From Lepisosteus oculatus (lineage: Eukaryota > Chordata > Actinopteri > Semionotiformes > Lepisosteidae): 64,000 nt of DNA. Both the position numbers and the translations under genes were made by a program. The notes under the pieces are model-generated. The model did not search any database. It had not been told where the DNA came from and saw nothing but the letters and a program-made list of their open reading frames with translations. The stretch covers positions 24,384,570 through 24,448,569 of the forward strand of contig NC_090707.1 of the NCBI RefSeq assembly GCF_040954835.1, in the 5' to 3' direction. Positions 28,101 to 48,775 of this stretch are shown here, one piece after another (the first letter of the stretch is position 1; every line of letters begins with the position of its first letter).

Positions 28101-28254
28101 TACAAAAGCATATTTTACCCAAATTTCACTTGTGAAAAAAATAAGATGCTTCAGTAACGTAGCTAAACTTTCTTTGTATTTTTGCATACGTATCTAAAGA
28201 ACTTACCTTGGCTCTGCCAGCCTCTACTTTCTTCTGTCGCTCCTCTGGGTCCAT
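878..28254 (-). CDS. pcnt: Pericentrin, N-terminal 1605 codons (partial, 18 exons)
   Basis: Large coiled-coil scaffold of the pericentriolar material; in vertebrates it recruits gamma-tubulin complexes and organises centrosomes and spindle poles. Recognition rests on exon 1 (MDPEERQKKVEAGRAK), on exon 2 opening LAHFRQRKAKGD (human LAHFRQRKTKGD), on exon 10 (LEIEALRLSLTNLHTAQLEL, nearly identical to human PCNT), and on exons 14-15 (LWSQLESMRTSRQEL; LRTYFEQRLRYAEESYREE). CDS joins, read from high to low coordinate: 28207-28254, 20535-20714, 18542-18592, 17721-17897, 16657-16806, 16066-16218, 13322-15577, 12904-12999, 12514-12678, 11481-11736, 10989-11068, 8258-8429, 7715-7848, 6281-6392, 5695-5941, 2500-2578, 1891-2107, 878-1119. 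The joins total 4815 nt and keep one frame throughout. The 3' part of the gene lies beyond base 1. Oddities are an AKAP9-like block in exons 3-9 and a GC donor after exon 13. AKAP9 is the alternative, but exons 10-15 favour PCNT, as does the neighbouring C21orf58 gene. Confidence 0.93.
1891..2107 (-). CDS. pcnt: pcnt exon 17 (residues 1453-1525)
   Basis: Coiled coil opening EELDSLRLQLEDKHKQELEN. Acceptor gaacag, donor gttagt. 217 nt, phase 1 out. Confidence 0.9.
2500..2578 (-). CDS. pcnt: pcnt exon 16 (residues 1426-1452)
   Basis: Reads SCLSEGIVDEERSDLLGEIT and onward to KLEKHK. Acceptor ctgcag, donor gtaagg. 79 nt, phase 2 in and phase 0 out, fitting both neighbours. Confidence 0.85.
3290..5345 (+). 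mobile_element. Penelope-like retroelement, 5'-truncated and decayed
   Basis: Lies in pcnt intron 15, opposite in strand to the gene. Conceptual reading of the + strand gives reverse-transcriptase pieces: RMGPSYANMFISW near 3430, and DLYKRYMDDCIGAA with the catalytic YMDD near 3510-3545. After an inserted SINE come finger-like residues and a GIY-YIG endonuclease segment near 4835-4940 (WAIYVGETGRRLGDCFREH). RT plus a C-terminal GIY-YIG nuclease is the defining layout of Penelope-like elements, and a fish Neptune-like type is likely. Several stops and frameshifts show it is dead. The 3' end (5270-5345) carries the family's terminal motif, acctgaagaaggctccacgg, and cagcatggaataaaccc, which recurs at 24437, 39042, 55185 and 59700. 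Confidence 0.82.
3608..4169 (+). mobile_element. 5S-rRNA-derived SINE, copy 1 (inside the Penelope element)
   Basis: The head resembles 5S rRNA (gaagctaagcaggtgtgagc, cctggtcagtacctg, then gagacc), which preserves the pol III internal control region. A central body follows, and the tail reads gtaaagcaccttgagtgg...aaaagcgctacataa with a TTATT end. This is the SINE3-type layout. It interrupts the Penelope reading between the YMDD region and the downstream domain, so it inserted later. Confidence 0.85.
5695..5941 (-). CDS. pcnt: pcnt exon 15 (residues 1344-1426)
   Basis: Contains HVEDLERLKQEF and LENLRTYFEQRLRYAEESYR, colinear with human PCNT RVEDLEQLKQ and LEQLRIYFEKKLRDAEKTYQ. Acceptor ccccag, donor gtaggt. 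247 nt, phase 1 in and phase 2 out. Confidence 0.93.
6281..6392 (-). CDS. pcnt: pcnt exon 14 (residues 1307-1344)
   Basis: Reads MEKIQVEYDELKSRSEQEVA then NLWSQLESMRTSRQEL, matching human PCNT RRLWSQLDSARTSRQEL. Acceptor aacag, donor gtaggt. 112 nt, phase 1 out. Confidence 0.93.
6545..7660. other. pcnt intron 13, no recognised feature
   Basis: About 1.1 kb of AT-rich sequence in which I see no exon or clear repeat. The words gaatgtccaactcattgtaatgatgggcc near 6540 faintly resemble a common hAT-type fish repeat. Confidence 0.4.
7715..7848 (-). CDS. pcnt: pcnt exon 13, ends at a GC donor
   Basis: Residues 1262-1306, (R)ALEDLEKKHGAALRELETRQ through EKGQLQQQ. No in-phase GT donor exists before the stop. 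A gcaagg donor after CAGCAG gives phase 0 and joins to exon 14 as QLQQQ-MEKIQVEYDELK, which aligns with human EKQLELENLQASYEDLK. See the GC-AG intron finding. Confidence 0.85.
8258..8429 (-). CDS. pcnt: pcnt exon 12 (residues 1205-1262)
   Basis: Coiled coil opening ALKLEWKEESEKSLGELQQR. Acceptor gtgtag, donor gtgagt; 172 nt, phase 0 in and phase 1 out. Confidence 0.9.
8435..9040. other. pcnt intron 11, distal part, nothing recognised
   Basis: AT-rich intron sequence without a supportable exon or repeat. Confidence 0.45.
9050..10880 (-). mobile_element. Fossil DNA transposon, copy A (Tc1/mariner-like?), itself interrupted
   Basis: Two blocks, 9090-9700 and about 10735-10880, match copy B at 19440-20340. 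Examples are tatcccataaatgc near 9110 against 19597, caattgat...cacttc near 9645 against 20041, and cctcaacaatcac...aaggtctcctct near 10780 against 20185. The middle ~1 kb has no counterpart in copy B, so it is probably a later insertion. The assignment to Tc1/mariner comes from the better copy B. Confidence 0.55.
10989..11068 (-). CDS. pcnt: pcnt exon 11 (residues 1178-1204)
   Basis: Reads (D)EMKNAWETEISELKTQ..., entered in phase 1 and left in phase 0. Acceptor cccccag, donor gtagtg. 80 nt. Confidence 0.88.
11481..11736 (-). CDS. pcnt: pcnt exon 10, diagnostic PCNT exon
   Basis: Residues 1093-1178. Contains LEIEALRLSLTNLHTAQLEL, matching human PCNT LELEALRLSLSNMHTAQLEL, then further colinear similarity through ELERLREQHREQ. 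This exon separates PCNT from AKAP9. Ends in phase 1 at gtgagt. Confidence 0.95.
12514..12678 (-). CDS. pcnt: pcnt exon 9 (residues 1038-1092)
   Basis: Charged coiled-coil exon opening IHEREHEREIAELLTKQKEE. Acceptor ggtcag, donor gtgaga; 165 nt, phase 0-0. It is the last of the run of symmetric exons. Confidence 0.9.
12904..12999 (-). CDS. pcnt: pcnt exon 8 (residues 1006-1037)
   Basis: Coiled-coil exon IKELNAEMEKRLSEQKSGLE and onward. Acceptor ttctag, donor gtatgg; 96 nt, phase 0-0. Confidence 0.9.
13322..15577 (-). CDS. pcnt: pcnt exon 7, 752-codon giant exon, AKAP9-like
   Basis: One 2256-nt open exon (residues 254-1005) of almost unbroken heptad-like coiled coil. It is interrupted by an acidic, Ser-rich linker around 14470-14780 (for example QEVFDCSFSQDDGQ). 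The segment YEADISNCNLQLQKLEREKE aligns with human AKAP9 HEAEVTNYKIKLEMLEKEKN, and ALVMQQCADLNEQLN with AKAP9 NEDLKQQCIQLNEEIE. Human AKAP9 likewise has a very large exon here. Acceptor gatag, donor gtaagg, phase 0-0. Confidence 0.93.
16066..16218 (-). CDS. pcnt: pcnt exon 6 (residues 203-253)
   Basis: Coiled-coil exon with a glutamine-rich core (VQSQQQIHNLKDQ). Acceptor attgcag, donor gttagt; 153 nt, phase 0-0. Confidence 0.88.
16657..16806 (-). CDS. pcnt: pcnt exon 5 (residues 153-202), AKAP9-like
   Basis: Reads ELETAVRNRDEVISQLSTNL followed by QQAYQNREE. This lines up with human AKAP9 FEAAIKQRDGIITQLTANLQ. Acceptor ctaag, donor gtgagt; 150 nt, phase 0-0. Confidence 0.9.
17721..17897 (-). 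CDS. pcnt: pcnt exon 4 (residues 94-152)
   Basis: Coiled-coil exon opening EELNSSIDQARLDVEVYKAR and ending in GAEQLQ. Acceptor tttttag, donor gtaatt; 177 nt, phase 0-0. Confidence 0.88.
18542..18592 (-). CDS. pcnt: pcnt exon 3 (residues 77-93)
   Basis: Short exon TDGELSSSSTIGDSHTE between a ctttag acceptor and a gtaagt donor; 51 nt, phase 0-0. A serine-rich linker. It is supported by its splice sites and by frame continuity with its neighbours. Confidence 0.8.
18600..19430. other. pcnt intron 2, proximal part, nothing recognised
   Basis: AT-rich sequence without an exon or repeat that I can support. Confidence 0.45.
19440..20345 (-). mobile_element. Fossil DNA transposon, copy B (Tc1/mariner-like)
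   Basis: Lies in pcnt intron 2, transposase in the same direction as pcnt. Near 20332-20135 the minus strand encodes RGDLGDVERRVIVGVHFAGA then SVTKMAQLADV, resembling the N-terminal helix-turn-helix of Tc1-like transposases. Near 20060 it encodes RRATADQLTANY. Near 19665-19575 it encodes LSQSPYLVLIEHLWDMLEQH, resembling the C-terminal SPDLNPIEHLWD motif; the catalytic-region proline and asparagine are lost. Frames change several times and stops intervene. The element is dead. Confidence 0.65.
20535..20714 (-). CDS. pcnt: pcnt exon 2 (residues 17-76)
   Basis: Basic, low-complexity segment opening LAHFRQRKAKGDGTHPPKKT, followed by KRKG as in human PCNT. Acceptor ...cttcgcag, donor gtgact. 180 nt, phase 0-0. 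Confidence 0.93.
20720..22700. other. pcnt intron 1, distal 2 kb, no gene
   Basis: No conserved coding segment is seen. The open frames here (for example 22197-22526) have no recognisable domain, no splice logic and no codon pattern like the real exons. Confidence 0.5.
22735..22806 (+). repeat. Fragment of a dispersed fish repeat
   Basis: The string tgcctggtgggataggctcc, followed by agctccagctgactcc, is a familiar fish interspersed-repeat phrase. Only about 70 bp remain. Confidence 0.5.
23474..23720 (-). repeat. Interspersed repeat, reverse copy (partner at 34440)
   Basis: Reverse-complement relationship to 34440-34612: both contain aattggccctgag-type and caaggcccaactgctccagg-type words. 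Both also share the tail (aagaaattgtat/atacaatttctt) and the phrase caccccaacttgttctcc. The right part (accggcaacctttgagccag) is a widespread fish repeat. Non-autonomous; class uncertain. Confidence 0.6.
24425..24650. mobile_element. Inverted (hairpin) pair of Penelope-element ends
   Basis: A left arm (ttattccatgctgaaaaggg, then ...ggctgtggagccttcttcag) is followed after a short loop by its near reverse complement (aaaggctccacagctgaaat, then ...cagcatggaataaact). The left flank reads gtaggtagctgcgtcagcat, the same outer sequence seen at 39042 and 55185. Both arms match the terminal region of the Penelope element at 5270-5345. No protein-coding part is present. Confidence 0.75.
25600..26390. 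repeat. Interspersed repeat split by a 5S SINE
   Basis: The left piece (accagccaatcacaggacac, 25621-25640) and right piece (aaactcacaccaaggccaag, then aattaacctaccagtatgtc, 26191-26390) read as one familiar fish repeat when the SINE between them is removed. A related copy is at 35672-35860. Confidence 0.6.
25646..26190 (-). mobile_element. 5S-rRNA-derived SINE, copy 2 (reverse)
   Basis: Reverse orientation: the tail comes first (aataataataattgcttata, ctccactcagagcactctacag) and the 5S-like head last (ctggacgg-like words and gccaggctcacacctg). It inserted inside another repeat. Confidence 0.83.
26400..28195. other. pcnt intron 1, 5' part, nothing recognised
   Basis: No exon and no clear repeat. 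The sequence is less AT-biased than the rest of the intron, as expected close to a promoter. Confidence 0.45.
28207..28254 (-). CDS. pcnt: pcnt exon 1 (residues 1-16)
   Basis: Start codon at 28254-28252, followed by MDPEERQKKVEAGRAK and a gtaagt donor. The peptide matches the conserved start of PCNT and AKAP9 (human PCNT MEVEQEQRRRKVEAGRTK). Ends in phase 0. Confidence 0.93.
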
Positions 28255-28540
28255 TGTTGAAGAAAAAAAAATCTAACAACAAATCTTTTCTTCTCTGTTC
28301 TCTGACTGCAAACTCTTCCGAATAACTGTCAGTAACAATTTCAACATGGCCGCCTTGCACTGTTAGCTCCGCCCTTATCGGGTTCTCGCAGTTGATTAAC
28401 CAATCACATCTCTGAAATGCCATTTGCTAGCCAATTACAGTAGAGATCCGGGTCCTTTCTCCTGGGTACTGTAGTCGGAAATCATTCCTCCGTAATTCCT
28501 GAGCTCGAAGGGTATGAAATCAACCAATAAGCGGTGGTCT
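28255..28540. promoter_or_regulatory. pcnt promoter region, possibly bidirectional
   Basis: Upstream of the pcnt ATG. It holds CCAAT boxes at 28400-28404, 28431-28435 and 28524-28528 on the + strand, a GC-richer stretch (tgttagctccgcccttatcg) and ggatc/ggaa words typical of TATA-less promoters. No TATA box is seen at a useful spacing. C21orf58 diverges from here, and its 5' UTR may start nearby, but I cannot place its first exon. Confidence 0.55.
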
Positions 28541-30280
28541 TTAAAAAACGAAGTTTTCAAGACTTTGTTACAGGACAGCTGTTAGGACCTATCAGTGGCA
28601 CCTTAAAAGTATAGAAAACAACGGTAACAACCCGCCCACTTTTATTTTCCGAAGCTGTGCGTTATGCTTTTTGGTCAGAGCTTTTGTGATGGGGTAATTC
28701 AGAAAGGTTTAGGACGTCCTCTTTGAACATTTACCAATCGACATAGGTGAATCCTGGACCCGGTTAGATTAAGTGAGCCAGTTAAAATAACGAACGTTTT
28801 TTTTCCAGCCCACAATAACCACGTAAGGTGTTTTAGGGATTTGCAATTACCCGCCTAAAGCACCGCCACAGGGGTAGACTGTAAAGTACACGAAGGTTAT
28901 CCATAGTATACTGAACTTCTTGTTTTTACCCCCCAACGGCTTCTCAGTATAAACTGAAATACATAATTCACACGTGAAATTAGCACACGAGGAAACATTT
29001 TCGTTTTACTTTTTTCACTTTTACACACTTAACTGTATTGAGTTAATTTAATTTGTTTTTGAAACAGTGGTTCTCACCGCTGTTATTTTGAACAAACACG
29101 TTTCTGTTTTTCTTAGATATTTAATGTAGAATAAATTAGCTTTCTTAGTCGTGACAGGTGGATTTAACTGGATATAGTTTTATTTTGGTAATTGGGTAGG
29201 ACTACTCAACTATATACAGCATGTCGCATATATTTCAGGTCAGCAATTGAGGATAATAAAATTGATTATCAAACAGTCAACAAGTTTTACTTTTGAAATA
29301 TGTGCTTAACAGGATGGTGCAGTGGAAAGTGGTGCACCTCAATTGCTTATATTGAGATGGAGAATAATAAGCTGGAAGAGACTTCAGGTTCACTGATGCT
29401 TCTTTATTGCCCTCTTATTTACAGTGGGAAGTGCTAATCACTAGGAAGACAGTGAAGACCATGGAGAGAGAAAGGCAGATGCACACAGTTGGAAGAACAC
29501 AAGGCTAAAGAGAAAGAAGGGATTCCTCACAATTTGTAGTGAGAAAAGGCAGGACAGGATTAACCTATATTAATATGAACTGTTCAATTGTTACTGCTAT
29601 TTAAACATCTTGCAGGTTAACTTTGAACTATTGCACTTCATAAGTAACATAAAATTCAAAACTTTGGAGCAGAAAGAAAAACTCACAAATCTTCCAATTG
29701 AGCAACTTATTAGTCTAAAAGGCTTCAATTAATTACTGTACTATATGTAAGCTCAGACGGAATGAAAACCAGCAGCTGTTTGGGCCTCCAGGATCAGGAT
29801 TTCAGAACATACAGCCTATCGGCCCAATTAAACAATTCCTCCATTACATGGTGACACTTTGGAATAACCTAGAAAAAATGCAGATGCACGGGCCCCTCAG
29901 GACCAGAACTGGACCAACCTCTTCTACACAATACCAAGTTTCAAAATAGAATCCTAACCTCATGCATAAGCATATTTCAACTCCAATATAAAGTTGAAAT
30001 GTATATATTGTATATTTCTTCATATGTACAAACCGTACATCTACAATGTTGACATTTATGTGTGTGAACTAAGTACTGATACTGTACAGTCTTCACACAT
30101 CTTTAAGACATTGTAATAAACATATATTTCTATTTATATATTTAAAATTGGACCTCATATTTCAACAAACTATTCTATCTTTCTATACCAGGCTCCACAT
30201 TTGTATTCCATATAGTATAATTAGACATTAATATTAACATAATTCCTAATTAGCCCTGGCTGTTTCACAATGCAGAACAA
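28541..30280. other. pcnt-C21orf58 interval, first part
   Basis: No coding exon seen. Near 29310 the words aacaggatggtgcagtggaa resemble a degraded fish repeat. The rest is AT-rich and unremarkable. Confidence 0.4.
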
Positions 30281-30287
30281 TTTAAAG

Positions 30288-30400
30288 CAGGAGTGCACAA
30301 CTCAGCTCCTGTAGAGCTGGAGTCCTGCAAGTTTGCGTTGCAGTCCACCTCCTACTTGCGCTGTTGAAATAATGAGTGGTAACAACTGGAGCCCTTAAAC
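30288..30400 (+). repeat. hAT-type non-autonomous repeat fragment
   Basis: The words caggagtgcacaactcagct, cctgtagagctggagtcctg and caagtttgcgttgcagtcc match a very common fish non-autonomous DNA transposon (caggggtccaactc...gtcctgcaggttt). Related fragments occur near 30650 and at 40298-40410. Confidence 0.5.
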
Positions 30401-30858
30401 AGATTTCCCCATCGCTTCTGATGCCCCCTTCAGTATCAGCTTGCTTGCTCTTAAAAAAGCATCATAACATTGAAAAGTGTTCTGTACAATATTAGACATT
30501 TTTGTTCTATTAATGTTACACGTATCTTCTTTATGCGATATTTAAAGCTTGATTGCTTTTTAAGTGAAGAAAAATAAGTTTGAGGCCGTATTAATTTAAT
30601 ATGAATTATGTCATTAATAAAAATAAATTCATGGATCTCTTACCATAAAACAAGGTCTCCAACCCTACTTTCAGGGAGTCCCACATCCAGCAAGTTTTAT
30701 GTATCAGCATTAAGTCACCAGTTTCTGAAAACCTGGAAAAGTTTGATTTTGTTTAATTAAGCAAGCAGTTTGTAAAATTCAGAGATCATTTTGGATTGAA
30801 CTATGATTACCCTTCTGCCCTTAAGAACCAGAGCTCTCTTAATTTAACAAATTGATTG

Positions 30859-31075
30859 CTTAACACTAGAACTACTATTAGGGTCAAATTGACCCCTACA
30901 CCACAGAAATAATCCTACATTTTAGTTTTCATTTACATTACGTAAATGTATTTTTATTACTTTTCCTAAAATTGCATGTCACTCTATAAACCTTGATCTC
31001 ATTCTGCCAAATCTGGAACAAAATAAACATCCCCACCCCACAAACCACTATAAGGGGTCAAATTGACCCCTGTAT
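30859..31075 (+). repeat. Possible piggyBac-like MITE remnant with two GGTCA-n3-TGACC palindromes
   Basis: Begins ttaacactagaactactatt, a TTAA followed by a terminal-repeat-like word. It contains gggtcaaattgaccc at 30881-30895 and ggggtcaaattgacccc at 31054-31070. The right terminus is not clear, so the element class is an inference. Confidence 0.4.
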
Positions 31076-31639
31076 TATGTTGTACTTATTTATTTTACCT
31101 ATGATTAATAAACAGTTTTGAAAATCAAGACCTCTTATATAAGATCATCAGATAATCATCAATGTCCACTTCCCAGTCCATGTCCAGACATTCAGTTAAG
31201 GCTGTAAAGTCACTCCCTGGGTGTGTGTGTCTTTTCATGTTTATATCGCATGGTTGCACTTGCTTGGAGATGGAATTGTTTGGGAGCAAGGCCAGGCTTA
31301 GCAACCAGCAAGCTGGGCTGGTCAGAGTGCAGCAGACAGTGTCTAGCAACCAGGTTGAAGGCTAAGGCTTGGCATGGAGATATAGAGGGAAACACTGGAT
31401 AATACTTGATTCAGGCCACTGGCACAGGGAAACAGGGCTTCTGGAGTTGCTAGAATGATCCAATTTGGGAGTACACATAAAAGGCACCTGCACTTGCAGA
31501 TTTAGTAGATAAGGAAAGTAAGTTGTGAATGTTTAATCAGTGAAATCAACAGGTCAAAAATCTACTGCGCCTTAGAAGGAGTTTGTCAAAAACCAGCACT
31601 CCAGTTGTTTTTACTGGCCTGTCTCATCCTTCATTTGCC

Positions 31640-43976
<12,337 letters not shown>

Positions 43977-44383
43977 ACTCAGTCGCTGATTATATCACTT
44001 TGAGCAAACCATGGAATGTTGATGCAGATGTATAAAAATATATGTAGTTAGAAGTTGAAATAGATTTTACGTTAAATATTCTTCATGATTCTGAATACAA
44101 ATCTTCTCTTAAAAGGGGTTATTGAAAGAAAAAGCCATATTATTATATGTTATCTTAATAATGCTATATTTAGCCTGAAACGTTTGCTTCTTTTCAGTAA
44201 AGCTTTAATATATCATGTTATTTTAAAGGACTGTTTTCTCCTTAATTTAGTGCATCTATCCATATGGAATGACCTTTCCAATAGTTTCACCTACTGTTGT
44301 CACAAACTATATCTATTTCTTTCTTTTCTTTGTAAGCTATGTATTTTTGTATTTATGATTTTTTGCAAAGTGCTTGAAATTTT

Positions 44384-44472
44384 AATAAATGTCGATTCTA
44401 ACAACATATGTTTCTTTTTGTGAAACAGTAACTGTTTATGTTTGGAACAAAATCACTATAAGACTGAATAAA
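44384..44472 (+). promoter_or_regulatory. Candidate polyadenylation signals for C21orf58
   Basis: AATAAA at 44384-44389 (followed by tgtcgattc and T-rich sequence) and a second at 44467-44472. They lie about 400 bp after the stop codon in the candidate terminal exon. Confidence 0.5.
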
Positions 44473-44479
44473 AAGAAAA

Positions 44480-46310
44480 TGAAGTAGATTATTTTACCAA
44501 TTTAAAAGCCTTTTATAAACAGTCTTTTGTTTTCTGTTTGTATTCTCTAAACCAGGAAACAACTTAGTGTTTATTGTATTAAGCTCTTTGTTGGTAAATA
44601 ATTGGGTTTCCAGCTGCCCTGTATTAAATTTTGAACTAGACAGACTCTATCACAATGACATAGAGATTCCTGGTTCTGGAGAGCCACCCATATATACTTC
44701 ATAGCAAACATAATCAATTTATATTTAATGTGTTTTACCGGAACACATACAGTATATTTGCAAAAAGTTTTTGTCACAGAGCGTGATCCCTAAATGCAGG
44801 ATAATGTTAGCTTTTGTTGCTAGCTACTCCACCTAGCAACATTAAGAGTACTAGGACCGTTTTTGCTCCACAACAGGTTCCTCTATCCTACCAGAACCAT
44901 CAGTACACCCAAAGATCTGCACAGAACAGGTGTCATACATAATTACACTTTTTAATACTTTATTATCAATCTATTCATCACACAGGACCTGCGATGCGAC
45001 AGATTCTATAACTGCCTACCCAATACACAGAATACATAACACAACTTAATCAAAAGAGGCACATACTCACAGAACAGTAAAAGATCCCCATGCATCCCAC
45101 TTACCAAAACCCAAATTTCCCAGAGGAGCAGTCCAACATCTCTGCTCTCTAAAACCAACTCCAGTTGGTGAGCTGGCATGCTTTCTTCCACCACAGACAG
45201 AAGAAACTATTTGTAGTTTTTGATATCTCCTCAGTCTTGGCCATACTGGACAATGTGGTCTCTTATGTGCCTTCCCACCCTGTTTTGCTCTGAATCTAGC
45301 TTCGGTAGGGGAGAGGAAGATGATGCTGGAGCCTTCCTCTAATTCTCTACTAGAATCCTTAGTGTCTGAGTCCTTACCTGTGTGCTGTGGTACGAACGGT
45401 TTTACTTTAGTTTCTTCTGTCTGTGTGCCCCATGAGTCCTAATGACTGGGGTGTTTGAAGCTCCTCCTACCAGGTCACATTCTCAGGCAAGTGGAAGTCT
45501 CCCTTTGATGTCTTGGAAGTGGGCAGAGCTAACTGCTTGGGGATCATTGATCAAGTCATGCAGATGACCACGATTAATGCTGCAGTGCGTATTTATCTCA
45601 GTCTAAAGTCCAGTTAGACCTGTCTCACAATCACACGTCACCTTGAACTGTCAGGTAACTGCACAAGGAGGACCTTTGATCTATGGGAAGCCCCAGAACA
45701 AGGAAAGACACGGAATGTACCATCCTTACAGAGACACTAGCCATTCTATGCAAACTTCGTGTCAGTATAGCCCTCACACCTCCGGCCCGACACCAGTTTT
45801 TTTACACTTTCTCCTACCTTTTCACAGCTGATGCATTCCTGCTTTTAATGTTGAATGCTTGTAAGGTCTGCTAGCCCAACACTGAAAACTATGCTGTGTA
45901 TGGCAGTAAAATTCAATGCAGATAAAGCTGGCATTGTGAGTATCATGTTTGTATGGGACAATTAAATTAACAGTGATGGTAGGTATAGTAGTAACTAGTG
46001 ACTAGTTTCCATGGGAATGTATTGGATTGGACACCACTGATGTTAGGGTATCAATGTCTTGTGCATACAATTTTTTGCTCAAGTTTTATGATAGCTGTTA
46101 GAGTATGCCAATGTTGCTTTATAAGTGCCACTATATGGCTTTGTAACAGCTTATTTTACTTAGTACTAAATTGACATTTTGCTAAGGTGGCTGACATAAG
46201 CAAAGAGGAGACTGGATATGTGGTTGATGAAAATGTATTTATCCCATTAGCTATCCTTTTCCCATTGTAATGGGGTTTCCATCTGTTTAGGGGCTATTCA
46301 CCCAGCGGAT
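44480..46310. other. C21orf58-SENP2 interval, first part
   Basis: No exon recognised. The open frames (for example 45006-45194 minus, 45643-45831 plus) show no known domain. Moderately GC-rich words between 44760 and 45800 may be an old unclassified repeat. Confidence 0.4.
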
Positions 46311-46326
46311 GAACAGAATAAAATCC

Positions 46327-46848
46327 TGCAACTGACAACTGGTAACCCACTGAAGCTAAGTAGGTGTGAGCCTGGTCAGTACCTGGATGAGAGACCACCT
46401 GGGAAAAACTAAGGTTGCTGCTGGAAGAGGTGTCTTGCAGTCTGTTTTGGTTCTAATGCCCCATTATAGTGACGGAGACACTATACTGTAAACGGGCACC
46501 GTCCTTCGGATGAGACTTAAAACCGAGGTCCTAACTCTCTGTGGTCATTAAAAAACCCAGTGTGTTTCTTGAAAAGAGTAGGGGTGTTACTCTGGCATCC
46601 TGGCCAAAGTTCACATTGGCCTTTACCAATCATGGCCTCCTAATAATCCCCATTTATGAATTGGCTTCAGAACTCTGTTCTCCTCCCTGCTGATAGCTGG
46701 TGTGTGGTGAGCATTCTGGCGTACTATGGCTGACGTTGCATCATCCAGGTGGGGCTGCACATTGGTGGTGGTTGAGGGGAGTCCCCGTTACCTGTAAAGT
46801 GCTTTGAGTAGTGTGTCCAGAAAAGTGCTGTATAAGGTTAAGGAATTA
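46327..46848 (+). mobile_element. 5S-rRNA-derived SINE, copy 4 (internally deleted)
   Basis: Head ctgaagctaagtaggtgtga and cctggtcagtacctggatga; body aaaactaaggttgctgctgg; tail gtaaagtgctttgagtagtg and aaaagtgctgtataagg. The middle segment present in copies 1 and 3 (agtggggccagcagggg) is missing here. Confidence 0.82.
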
Positions 46849-46849
46849 A

Positions 46850-48350
46850 TTAGTTAACAAAATAATGAGGTGTACCTAAAGGCACTAGCATGATCTGTGA
46901 GAAGTGTGTTGTCCTGAGAGATAGCTAACTGGCAGTTGTTCAACTTAACATTTTCCACATTTTTACCTTTCTGTTCATGTATTGTAGTGTGGGCTACATT
47001 AAGTGTTTTAATAGAAACATAAGCAACGTTCATGAAATAAAGAAAATAATGGAGTGTATATGACTGTATAAATGTTTTGCATCGCATAGTACTGTAATAC
47101 GTCGCAAATTAGTTTTTAGTGTGAAGAACACAATTACGAGTGATTGAACCTGTTAAGGCTAGCTTGATGCAGACGCAAAAAGAGCGTGATATGCTGTTAA
47201 TGAGGGTACGACTGAAAAACTATATAACAAATCCTTAAGCCTGGTCTTTAAACTAAATTGACTTTAAATTGTTTTAAACAAATTCGACTTTGTGGCAAAA
47301 AGGGTTTCCTGTTCTGTCCCCCCAAAGCTTCTCATCACAGAAATACAGCATGAGGAGGTGAGAAGAAGTCGAGAGGCAGAAAATAAAAAGTCTCTTGGTA
47401 TTACTTAAAAAAAGGATTGATAAACATTAGTGAACTTCATTAATTAAAAAGTATATACATTCCTTTTTAGTTCCCTGGAGAAGAATATCAAAACAGATCA
47501 GTTTTGAAAACTGTAACAAGCTGTATAAGTATATAGCTGTAAGTTCTAATCATGTGTGATAATGAAAATTGTAAAAAAAAAACTTGACATGACAATTTGC
47601 GAATATTATTTAATTTGCGAATATTAATTAACAAATTATACAGGGCTATTTATAAAAATGAAGTGTTTATGTGAAAAACACACCACAAAATAAACCTACT
47701 TCATTGAGTGTTCAAAATAAACACCTACCTACTTCATTGTATTCGCGCAACTGTATCGACTCTGTTATCTAAAAAGTTTACGTTTTGACAGTTGACCGCA
47801 GAAGAAAATCCGAGATTTTACCCATATAATGTAATGGTATATCAGCCTGACATGTAACTGTCCAATACGTAATATACCGTTTATGTACAAATACACTACG
47901 TATACGCGGAGAGGACTGATAAGTCTGTTTTTCATGGTTCTGCTTTCTGCTGTTGTTTTGCTTTCTTAATTATAAAGTGTAATGTATTAACTGTAAACAC
48001 AGTTCAGTTTATAATTGGTGTAATTGTAATTATTAATGTAATTGTAGGACTAGACTGAAGTTGTATGAACTTGGTGTGTACGATTGTTTTATATAATAAG
48101 CTAAAACGTTAAATATAATTGTTATTTGATTAAAAGTTTATATTATTAAACAGGAAATAATATTCGCAAAAACAGATTTCTCTGACAGCTCCGAAACGGA
48201 ATAATTGGTGGGTAAATAAAACACACAGTGCGATGCAAATTAGCTTCAGCCTCGTTGAAAGCTTGAATAAAACACACGTTGTGAGTTTTACCTGCAACAC
48301 TATAAAACATCACTCACAGTGTTTGTAGAACTACATATAATTAAATGTCA
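46850..48350. other. C21orf58-SENP2 interval, second part, nothing recognised
   Basis: About 1.5 kb of AT-rich sequence without a gene or repeat that I can support. Confidence 0.45.
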
Positions 48351-48389
48351 AAACACATCTGTACCCTTGCAGTGCATTTTCACAAACTG

Positions 48390-48775
48390 GATACTTCCCG
48401 CGGTGCGGATGTCCACCCTTGCATTGCTATGCTCGGTCACTCGCTTGCTGGTACGCATGCGCATCAACGAGGTTCGGCCTTATTGTGTTTTGGTCCGTGC
48501 TGAACTGAGAAGGCTGGGTTTAGTACTGCAAATTGAGAAGTGCGTGTTTGACGTATTGTTGTCGTTCAGTTAGCCAATGAAACCCCAGGATGTAAAATCT
48601 TAATGTTTTGTTTAACCAACCAGGTAGTTTATTTCAGTTTTTCAGACGTATTACTATGAGACGGTCGTGACGCGAATTGGTGTCCCTGTTCGGAGGCTGG
48701 TCAACCCAGCACCCTTCAGACCTGGCCCTGACAGTGACAGACGGACAGGCGGCCTTGTTGTCGCGGTTTTCTGAT
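48390..48775 (+). promoter_or_regulatory. senp2 promoter, CpG-rich, with an NRF-1-like site
   Basis: CpG density rises sharply from about 48395 and stays high through exon 1. The palindrome acgcatgcgcatc at 48453-48465 matches the NRF-1 consensus core GCATGCGC. No TATA box is evident. Likely a TATA-less housekeeping promoter. Confidence 0.6.

Noticed and set aside
31583..31639. Upstream extension of C21orf58
   Set aside because: The frame is open but begins without an ATG; the first ATG is 31640.
48677..48775. Upstream extension of the senp2 reading frame
   Set aside because: Open but with no ATG; the ATG at 48776 gives the conserved SENP2 start.
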